Positions 7,921 through 12,963 of a stretch of 12,963 nucleotides of DNA are shown in pieces; position 1 is the stretch's first letter, and every line of letters starts with the position of its first letter. Made by a program: the position numbers and the translations under genes. This DNA is from Pseudomonadota bacterium. GTDB lineage: Bacteria > Pseudomonadota > Gammaproteobacteria > Xanthomonadales > Xanthomonadaceae. The notes below the pieces were generated by a model. The model was not told where the DNA came from and did no database searches. It worked only from the letters and a program-made list of their open reading frames with translations. The stretch covers positions 1 through 12,963 of the forward strand of contig JAFAEU010000072.1 of NCBI GenBank assembly GCA_023423855.1, given 5' to 3'.

Positions 7921-7950
7921 AAGGTATCGCTACCATTGGAGCGGCGTCAA
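7921..7950 (-). promoter_or_regulatory. Candidate promoter with overlapping LacI-type operator for the second receptor
   Basis: On the minus strand TTGACG (7950-7945) is followed after 18 bases by TACCTT (7926-7921), or after 16 bases by GATACC. A 12-bp palindrome GGTAGCGATACC (7934-7923) covers the -10 region. With its preceding T it matches the Xanthomonas xylan-regulon box TGGTAGCGCTAACA, as I recall it, at 11 of 14 positions. Position over the -10 element suggests repression by a LacI-family protein that is not encoded in this window. Confidence 0.45.
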
Positions 7951-8055
7951 CGACATCCTCCGTCGACGCCGCGATCCGGTCAGATGAAACCTTTCCGCCA
8001 TCGCCGCCTCCCCGCGGGAAAGGCGGCGCGCACGGCCCCGGCATGCGCCGGCGCC

Positions 8056-8097
8056 GGAAAAGAAACGGGGATCGCCCAGTGCTGGAAGCGATCCCCG
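8056..8097 (-). terminator. Intrinsic terminator after the first TonB-dependent receptor
   Basis: On the minus strand a perfect 10-bp stem (CGGGGATCGC at 8097-8088, GCGATCCCCG at 8075-8066) with a 12-base loop is followed by TTTCTTTTCC (8065-8056). It starts 56 bases after the stop codon of the receptor ending at 8154, and separates it from the promoter of the next receptor. Confidence 0.85.
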
Positions 8098-8153
8098 GAA
8101 ACCCGGAGCGTGGCGTACCGGCGCGCGATCGGTCCCGCGCCGGCCGCTGCGGC

Positions 8154-11135
8154 TCAGAAGGTGAAGCGCAGCGTCGCCGCGTAGCGCCGGTCGTTCACGT
8201 ACCACGAGGTGACGCGCCGGCCGGCCCCGTTCTGGTCCATGATCGTGCGTTGCTCGGCGTTGTTGAGGTTGTTCATCTCCAGGCCGATCTGCACGTTGTC
8301 GGAGAACCGGTAGAAGATCGAACCGTCGAGCTGGCCGAAGCTGTCGCTGTAGACCGGCAGCTTCCAGTTGACGTTGTTGTCGGTCTCCGCATCGGCGTCG
8401 GGGTCGTAGCTGCCGTTGTATCCATTGGGACCGACCGAGAGCAGGTACTCGCTGCGCCAGTTGTAGGCCAGGCGGATCTGCCACGGGCCCTTCTCATAGA
8501 ACGCGGCGACGTTGTAGGCGTTCTTCGACAGGCCATCGGCCGGCAGGTCTCCGAACAGCGAACCATCGGTGTCGACAGGCGCCACGTCGATGTTGTTCGG
8601 CACCCTGGTCGAGCTGTCGATGTAGGTGTAGTTGGCCGACATGCCGAAGCCGTCGAACGGCGCAGGCAGGAAATCGAAGAACTGGTTCCAGCCGATCTCG
8701 GCGCCCTGGATCTTCGCGGTCCCCACGTTCACCGGGCGCGTGATCAGGTAGTTGTATTCGTTGCCGTCGGCGCCCGGATAGGCGACCAGCTCGGTCTGGC
8801 GACGGAAGTAGTCCTTGACGTCCTTGTAGAAGAGGTTGACCCACGCCATGCCGCCACGATCCGGCGCGAAGTACCACTCCAGCGACAGGTCGAACTGGTT
8901 GGCCTTCATCGGCTCCAGGTACGGGTTGTCGTAGGAGCTGCCCGTCAGGTCGAGGTCGGTCACCGGCAGCGCGCTGCCATCGTCCGGCGGATCGATGCCG
9001 GGCCGGGTGCCCACATTGAGCATCTGGTAGGCCTGCATGTCGCTGAAGTTCGGCCTCGCGATCGCCTTCGATGCGGCGAAGCGCATGACCCAGTTCTCCG
9101 CGAACTCCCACTTCAGGTTGGCGCTGGGCAGGATGTCGGTATAGGAATTCTCCGCCGTCACCGGCACCGCCTCGCCCGCACCCAGGTAGGGGGCGTACGG
9201 CTGGTTCGGATAGACCAGGTAGCCCGCCGCGCTGTTCTCGGTACGCACGACGCGCACGCCGAAGTTGCCGTCGAGCAGCAGGTCGTCCACCGCGAAGTTG
9301 AGCATCGCGTAGGCGGCGTAGGTCTTCTCGCGCTGCTCGTTGCCCCATTGCGGGTCGGCCAGGTTGCGCGGCGCGTAGACGCCGGCGTAGCAGCACAGGT
9401 AGTACGGATCGGCGGCGCTGTGGATGGCCTGGTAGCTGTTCGGGAAGCCGAGCGCGGTCGCCAGGATCGGCGCGTAGATCGCGCCGGGGGTGTTGGCGTC
9501 GCCGCGGTAGAAGTTCTCGAACGTGGTCAAGTTGACCAGGCTCGAGTTGACCTGGTCGTTGAGGTTGACGCCCGGCAGCGGCTGGTCGCCCGGCAGCGCC
9601 CACCACTGCATCCACGGCTGGATCACCGGCTGCCAGTCGTAGCCGGTGTCGATGCTGTGCGCGTCGCGATCGGTCACGCGCACGCCGAACTTGACCGAAT
9701 CGAAGAAATTGCTGTCGAAGCTGTGCTTGAGGTCGGCGCGCCAGGCGATCTCCTCGGCCTCGTTGTCGTCCTGGTGGTCCATCGTGAACGCCCAGTAGGA
9801 GTTGTCGAGGTTCGCGGTGAAGGACTCGTCGACGCCGATCACCGGCCGGCCGCCGCTGACGTCGATGTCGATGTAGGGAACGTTCAGGCCCAGCGTGACG
9901 GTGGAATCCAGCGCCCGGGTGTCGGCCTTGATGTACTGGAGATCGGTCGAGAACTCGGTGCGGTCGCCGATCAGCCACTTCAGGCCCGCCGAGAAGTCCC
10001 GGGTCTTGGATTGGCGATGCGAGGCGCGGATGTCCGCGCCCATCGGGATGTTGCCGTTCGAGGCCACGCGGCCGGACACGAAGACGTCGCCATCGAGTTC
10101 GTAGGGCTGGCTGGCGTCGAGCCGCATCTGCAGCGGGTCGTTGTCGAGGAAGATCGCGTCCTCGTACCACAGCTCGTCGTAGCTGCTCTGGAACGCGGTG
10201 GCGAACAGTTCGACGCGGTCGTTCGGGCGCCACTGCAGGGCCACGTAGGCGCCCTGGCGTTCGCGCTCGTAATCGAGCGTGCGCCAGTCGGCGCCGCGCG
10301 GGATCCACACCGGGTCGCCGCTGCCGTCGCCGTCGAGATCGGCGTTGGCGTTGTTGAAGAACGGGCGCACGAACATGCCGTCGGTACGCGTGGCCAGTTC
10401 CGAATGCGCGATGTCGACCAGGATGCCGAAGTCGCCGGCATCCGTGCTCCAGCGGTTGCTGTACAGGATCGAGCCCGAGGGCTTGAGCTTGTCGGCGAAA
10501 TCGCCGCGGTTGGCGCTGAAGGACATGCCGAACTTGCTGCCCTCGAAATCGAAGGGCATGAAGGTGCGCAGGTCGACCGTGCCGCCGAGGCCGCCCTCGA
10601 TCATCGCGGCGGTCTGGTTCTTGTACACGTCGACGCCGGCCATCAGTTCCGACGGCACGTCCTGGAAGCTGAGGCTGCGGCCGCCGGAGGCGGAGAAACT
10701 GTCGCGGCCGTTGAGTTCGGAGCGCACCTGGGTCAGGCCGCGCACGGCCACGCCGGCGCCTTCAGCGGAGAAGTGCTCGGGGTCGCCCACCGACAGGAAG
10801 CGGTCGATGGTGATGCCGGGGATGCGCGAGAGGGTCTCGGTGACGCTGCGGTCGGGCAGCGCGCCGATGTCGAGCGCGGTGACCGAATCAACGAAGGTGT
10901 CGGCATCGCGCTTGATGTCCTGGGCGCGGTAGACCGACGCGCGGATGCCCTTGACCACGACCGCGTCGAGATCGGTGGCGGCCTCGCCGGCGGCGGTGGC
11001 GTCGGCCTCCTGCGCGTGGGCGGTGCCGAGCAGCATGGCCGCGACGCCCAGGGCGATGGCGGAGCGGCGGAACGTGCGGATGGCGTCGGAGCCTGCCGGA
11101 CCGGCGGCTGGTCGGCGGTTGCGGAGCATTGACAT
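8154..11135 (-). CDS. TonB-dependent outer-membrane receptor, Xanthomonas/Caulobacter type (first of pair)
   Basis: The predicted protein has 993 residues: signal peptide to about residue 41 (FRRSAIALGVAAMLLGTAHA), TonB-box-like DAVVVKG at 57-63, and a plug with VDSVTALDIGALPDRSVTETL and VAVRGLTQVRSELNGRD. A long barrel ends in Phe (ATLRFTF). Start: the ATG at 11135 has GGGAGGGG about 6 bases upstream, while the in-frame ATG at 11159 precedes that site. The plug is very similar to that of the next receptor, while the barrel is less so, as expected for paralogues taking different ligands. A Cys-Cys pair (YYLCCYAG, residues 581-582) appears to be its only cysteines. Upstream lie a LysR-type element, a promoter candidate and LacI-like operators. 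Import of galactose-bearing xyloglucan oligosaccharides is inferred from neighbours and shared regulation. Confidence 0.95.
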   Translation of the reverse strand: MSMLRNRRPAAGPAGSDAIRTFRRSAIALGVAAMLLGTAHAQEADATAAGEAATDLDAVVVKGIRASVYRAQDIKRDADTFVDSVTALDIGALPDRSVTETLSRIPGITIDRFLSVGDPEHFSAEGAGVAVRGLTQVRSELNGRDSFSASGGRSLSFQDVPSELMAGVDVYKNQTAAMIEGGLGGTVDLRTFMPFDFEGSKFGMSFSANRGDFADKLKPSGSILYSNRWSTDAGDFGILVDIAHSELATRTDGMFVRPFFNNANADLDGDGSGDPVWIPRGADWRTLDYERERQGAYVALQWRPNDRVELFATAFQSSYDELWYEDAIFLDNDPLQMRLDASQPYELDGDVFVSGRVASNGNIPMGADIRASHRQSKTRDFSAGLKWLIGDRTEFSTDLQYIKADTRALDSTVTLGLNVPYIDIDVSGGRPVIGVDESFTANLDNSYWAFTMDHQDDNEAEEIAWRADLKHSFDSNFFDSVKFGVRVTDRDAHSIDTGYDWQPVIQPWMQWWALPGDQPLPGVNLNDQVNSSLVNLTTFENFYRGDANTPGAIYAPILATALGFPNSYQAIHSAADPYYLCCYAGVYAPRNLADPQWGNEQREKTYAAYAMLNFAVDDLLLDGNFGVRVVRTENSAAGYLVYPNQPYAPYLGAGEAVPVTAENSYTDILPSANLKWEFAENWVMRFAASKAIARPNFSDMQAYQMLNVGTRPGIDPPDDGSALPVTDLDLTGSSYDNPYLEPMKANQFDLSLEWYFAPDRGGMAWVNLFYKDVKDYFRRQTELVAYPGADGNEYNYLITRPVNVGTAKIQGAEIGWNQFFDFLPAPFDGFGMSANYTYIDSSTRVPNNIDVAPVDTDGSLFGDLPADGLSKNAYNVAAFYEKGPWQIRLAYNWRSEYLLSVGPNGYNGSYDPDADAETDNNVNWKLPVYSDSFGQLDGSIFYRFSDNVQIGLEMNNLNNAEQRTIMDQNGAGRRVTSWYVNDRRYAATLRFTF

Positions 11136-11205
11136 GGCGTTCCCCTCCCAAGGACACATGACAAGCGGATCGAACTGGTTTTCTGGCCGCCTCGGCCGCG
11201 GAACG

Positions 11206-11219
11206 TGTTACCGCTAACC
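11206..11219 (-). promoter_or_regulatory. LacI-type operator-like palindrome in the first receptor leader
   Basis: The palindrome GTTA-N4-TAAC (11207-11218) reads GGTTAGCGGTAACA on the minus strand. It matches the xylan-box TGGTAGCGCTAACA (recalled) at 11 of 14 positions and shares the TAGCG core with the site at 7923-7935. It lies downstream of the predicted transcription start near 11250, where a bound repressor could block elongation. Confidence 0.4.
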
Positions 11220-11225
11220 GGGCGG

Positions 11226-11240
11226 TGACAGCGCTTGACA
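11226..11240 (-). promoter_or_regulatory. Possible second operator, AGCGCT core with TGACA direct repeat
   Basis: TGACAGCGCTTGACA contains an AGCGCT core typical of LacI-family sites and a direct repeat of TGACA at 10-bp spacing (11226-11230 and 11236-11240). Symmetry beyond the core is poor. It sits 6 bases from the site at 11206-11219, at the predicted transcription start. Confidence 0.25.
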
Positions 11241-11256
11241 TCGACGGTTGCGGCGG

Positions 11257-11287
11257 AGCATAGGAGCGCCGAGCAATGCTAGACCAA
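11257..11287 (-). promoter_or_regulatory. Candidate promoter of the first TonB-dependent receptor
   Basis: On the minus strand TTGGTC (11287-11282) and TATGCT (11262-11257) are separated by 19 bases. The -35 hexamer touches the end of the LysR-type element at 11286-11324, the usual geometry for activation by this family. The layout is repeated upstream of GH74. Predicted leader is about 115 nt. Confidence 0.45.
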
Positions 11288-11324
11288 TGAAATTTTGCTT
11301 CTTGGCTATTTTTTTCTGGAATAC
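11286..11324 (-). promoter_or_regulatory. Bipartite LysR-type element, receptor copy
   Basis: On the plus strand this reads AATGAAATTTT (11286-11296), 9 bases, then CTATT-N8-GAATA (11306-11323). It has the same blocks and spacing as the element at 12402-12440. Seen from the receptor gene the palindrome is distal and the 11-bp block proximal, next to the -35. This fits a recognition site plus an activation site for a LysR-type regulator, most simply the one encoded at 11400-12377. Confidence 0.65.
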
Positions 11325-11330
11325 CTCAGT

Positions 11331-11346
11331 CCCGGCGGCGGCCGGG
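11331..11346 (-). other. Hairpin downstream of the LysR-type gene
   Basis: A perfect CCCGGC/GCCGGG stem with a 4-base loop lies 53 bases after the regulator's stop codon; a smaller GGCGGA/TCCGCC hairpin lies at 11375-11387. Neither is followed by a T run on the minus strand, so intrinsic termination is not well supported. Read-through of the regulator gene into the receptor control region is possible. Confidence 0.25.
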
Positions 11347-11399
11347 CATCCGCGGAGGCGGTCATCGAACCCGTGGCGGAATCCGCCGGCGCGGGGTGG

Positions 11400-12377
11400 T
11401 CAGCCGCGGCGCGCGAGGCTCGGCGCGGGCAGCGGCGGATAGATGCGGCGGGCGGTCTCGCGCAGGGTGTCGAGCATGCGGGCCACGCCCGGTGACGGCG
11501 TCTTGTCGCGGCGGCGGATGATGCCGAAGTACTCCATGCGCACGCCCAGGTCGATCGGCAGGACCTGCATCTGCGCGGTCTGCAGGTAGGGCGCCACCGA
11601 CTCGGTCGGGAGCGCGGTGAGCAGGTCGCTGTGGCGCAGCAGGTGGATGATGACCGGCAGCGACGAGGTTTCCACCAGGTTCTGCGGCGAGCGCAGTCCG
11701 TACTGGTGGAACACCGCGTCCAGCCGCGTGCGCAGCACGCTGCCGCGCGGCGGCATGATCCAGCCGTGGTCCTGCAGGTCGGCGTGGCGCACCGTCTCCG
11801 CCGCGGCCAGCGGATGCCCGCTGCGGACGATGACCGCGTGCGGCTCGTCGGCCAGCGGTTCGAACTCCAGTTCGTCGGCGCCTTCGGGCCCCATGATGCG
11901 GCCGATGACGATGTCCAGCTGGCCGTCGAGCAGGCGCGCGACCAGCGGCCGGCTGTAGTCCATCTCGACCTCGACCAGGAGGCCGGGGAAGTCCCGCTTC
12001 ACCGCGGCGACGGCCTGCGGCACCAGGGTCGTGCCCGGATTGACCACGGTGCCGATCGACACCTGGCCCAGCCGCCCTTCGCGCAGCGCGGCGATCTCCT
12101 CGCGGGCGCGCTCGATCTCCGACAGCGCCGAGCGCGCGCGCCGCACCATCGCCAGGCCGAAGGTGGTCGGCTCGACGCCGCGGGCATGGCGTTCGAACAG
12201 CGGCACGCCGAGCAGGCCTTCCATTTCCGCCAGCAGCTTGGAGGCCGCCGGCTGGGTCATGTTCGCGGCCTCGGCCGCGCGCAGCACCGAACGCTGCTCG
12301 TACAGGTGCAGCAGCAGCGCGAGGTGCCGGGTCTTGAGCCGCGTCGCGGCGGACCATCCCGTGGCGGGTTGCACCAT
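11400..12377 (-). CDS. LysR-type transcriptional regulator, GbpR-like
   Basis: The predicted protein has 325 residues. The N-terminal winged helix-turn-helix spans about 13-72, with RLKTRHLALLLHLYEQRSVLRAAE and the recognition helix MTQPAASKLLAEMEG (40-54), then VPLFERHARGVEPT. The effector domain follows (VSIGTVVNPGTTLVPQAV, QLDIVIGRI). The TRHL...MTQPAASKLL style is that of the GbpR group, whose namesake controls galactose-binding protein in Azospirillum. Start: ATG 12377 has GGGAG 6 bases upstream. It diverges from dgoA, and a LysR-type palindrome begins 24 bases before its own ATG, predicting autorepression and activation of dgoA. The shared element at 11286-11324 predicts control of the receptor as well. 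The inducer may be a galactose or galactonate pathway intermediate; this is inference. Confidence 0.93.
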   Translation of the reverse strand: MVQPATGWSAATRLKTRHLALLLHLYEQRSVLRAAEAANMTQPAASKLLAEMEGLLGVPLFERHARGVEPTTFGLAMVRRARSALSEIERAREEIAALREGRLGQVSIGTVVNPGTTLVPQAVAAVKRDFPGLLVEVEMDYSRPLVARLLDGQLDIVIGRIMGPEGADELEFEPLADEPHAVIVRSGHPLAAAETVRHADLQDHGWIMPPRGSVLRTRLDAVFHQYGLRSPQNLVETSSLPVIIHLLRHSDLLTALPTESVAPYLQTAQMQVLPIDLGVRMEYFGIIRRRDKTPSPGVARMLDTLRETARRIYPPLPAPSLARRG

Positions 12378-12401
12378 GACGAACTCCCGTGGGCCGTTGA
12401 T

Positions 12402-12440
12402 CTATTCGTTGGGGGAATAGCGTACGACGAAAATTTCATT
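12402..12440 (+). promoter_or_regulatory. Bipartite LysR-type element between lysR and dgoA
   Basis: On the plus strand this reads CTATTC-N7-GAATAG (12402-12420), a perfect 6-bp palindrome meeting the T-N11-A rule, then 9 bases, then AAAATTTCATT (12430-12440). The palindrome lies in the lysR leader or promoter. Toward dgoA the AAAATTTCATT block is proximal and abuts TTGCCG (12440-12445), a possible -35; no convincing -10 follows at normal spacing (TATGCC at 12469 is 23 bases away). The remaining gap to dgoA, 12446-12585, is GC-rich and I see no other clear site in it. Confidence 0.7.
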
Positions 12441-12585
12441 TGCCGTACATACCACCGCCACGCGAGGCTATGCCCGGCTTCCGCGGAGGCGGCCCGGGCG
12501 GGCACTCTCCGTACGGGCGGCGACCCGCCGGAACAGGCGAGCGCCCCTTCGAGCCACGTGGACAGGGACCGGGAGGAAGACTCGA

Positions 12586-12675
12586 ATGACGCAATCGCGG
12601 CCTGGCGATGGCGCCTGCCACGCCCATGCACCTGCCCGGCCCCCGGCGCGGACCGCGGCCGGCCGCGACCGCTGA
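12586..12675 (+). CDS. Possible 29-residue leader peptide upstream of dgoA
   Basis: ATG at 12586 is preceded by GGGAGGAA (12571-12578), a stronger ribosome-binding site than that of dgoA, and the frame runs 29 codons to TGA at 12673-12675, 14 bases before the dgoA ATG. The product (MTQSRPGDGACHAHAPARPP, then ARTAAGRDR) is rich in Ala, Arg and Pro, with no known domain or membrane segment. It is in a different frame from dgoA. It may be a translated leader coupling ribosomes to dgoA, or merely a chance frame with a good start. Confidence 0.3.
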   Translation: MTQSRPGDGACHAHAPARPPARTAAGRDR

Positions 12676-12689
12676 CGCACGAGGACGAC

Positions 12690-12963
12690 ATGGACCGCCA
12701 TCCCCCGCCCCTCCGCCTGCCCCTGATCGCCATCCTGCGCGGCATCACGCCCGACGACATCGCCGGGCACGCCGGCGCGCTGGTGGACGAGGGCTACGAC
12801 GCGATCGAGATCCCCACCAATTCGCCGGACTGGGCGCGCAGCGTCGCGGTCGCCGTGCGCGAGTGCGGCGCGCACGCGGGCATCGGCGCCGGCACGGTGC
12901 TCGAAGCCGCGCACGTCGATGCGCTGCTGGCCGCGGGCGGCACGCTCGCGGTCACGCCCAACG
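12690..12963 (+). CDS. dgoA: 2-dehydro-3-deoxy-6-phosphogalactonate aldolase (5' part only)
   Basis: Ninety-one codons lie before the right edge. The product starts with PLIAILRGITPDDI, then GYDAIEIPTNSPDW and GIGAGTVL, ending at LAVTPN. These match the KDPG/KDPGal class I aldolase family, and the PTNSPDW segment resembles the galactonate enzyme DgoA (PLNSPQW) more than the Entner-Doudoroff enzyme Eda. Arg17 and Glu40 correspond to active-site residues; the Schiff-base lysine lies beyond the window. The reaction splits KDPGal into pyruvate and glyceraldehyde 3-phosphate, the last step of galactose oxidation through galactonate. Start: ATG 12690 has GAGG 5 bases upstream. It is divergent from the LysR-type gene with a shared control region; the rest of a dgo operon probably follows. 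Confidence 0.93.
   Translation, partial: MDRHPPPLRLPLIAILRGITPDDIAGHAGALVDEGYDAIEIPTNSPDWARSVAVAVRECGAHAGIGAGTVLEAAHVDALLAAGGTLAVTPN

Noticed and set aside
7988..8023. CCTTTCC...GGAAAGG inverted repeat between the receptors as another terminator
   Set aside because: The arms match only with a bulge, the loop is long and no T run follows on either strand.
4456..11132. Very long plus-strand open frames (4456-8184 and 7731-11132) opposite the two receptor genes
   Set aside because: They lie antisense to clear receptor genes and their products are low-complexity Val/Ala/Arg/Gly/His sequences. They arise because high-GC codon bias removes stop codons on the opposite strand.
1..12963. CRISPR array, tRNA, rRNA, transposase or prophage genes
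   Set aside because: I saw no regular direct repeats, cloverleaf, rRNA stretch or mobile-element gene on either strand.

Overview
The window comes from a high-GC Gram-negative bacterium. The best fit is the family Xanthomonadaceae (Xanthomonas, Lysobacter, Luteimonas and relatives): the two receptors are of the TonB-dependent Xanthomonas/Caulobacter type, and the intergenic palindromes starting CCTGTCATT resemble repeats I associate with this group. The genus cannot be fixed from the sequence alone.

Layout, right to left for the minus-strand genes. A LysR-type regulator (12377-11400, minus) diverges from the start of dgoA (12690 to beyond the right edge, plus), which encodes 2-dehydro-3-deoxy-6-phosphogalactonate aldolase. 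Downstream of the regulator and on the same strand lie two paralogous TonB-dependent receptors (11135-8154 and 7692-4558), a GH74 xyloglucanase-type glycosidase (4217-1986) and a carbohydrate acetylesterase of the sialate O-acetylesterase/CE20 type (1875 to beyond the left edge). The order receptor, receptor, GH74, esterase matches, as I remember it, the xyloglucan utilisation locus described in Xanthomonas citri, so the core system is known rather than new.

How it would work (inference from families): GH74 cuts the xyloglucan backbone, the esterase removes acetyl groups from its galactosyl side chains, the receptors import the oligosaccharides using TonB energy, and galactose released inside the cell is degraded through KDPGal by the dgo pathway. 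Each receptor gene is followed by an intrinsic terminator, and the GH74 gene and both receptors each have their own promoter-like region, so this looks like several transcription units under shared control. The esterase probably follows GH74 on one transcript.

The most interesting signals are regulatory. A 39-bp bipartite LysR-type element (an 11-bp block, a 9-bp gap, then a CTATT-N8-GAATA palindrome) is present in the lysR/dgoA gap and again upstream of the first receptor. The three blocks match at 21 of 21 positions, with the same spacing and the same orientation toward the target gene. A degenerate third version precedes GH74. This links galactose catabolism to xyloglucan uptake. Both receptors also have a LacI-type operator-like palindrome. 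The second receptor has a roughly 220-nt leader that can fold into a three-way junction and further alternative hairpins. All structures and sites were found by eye and none has been computed.
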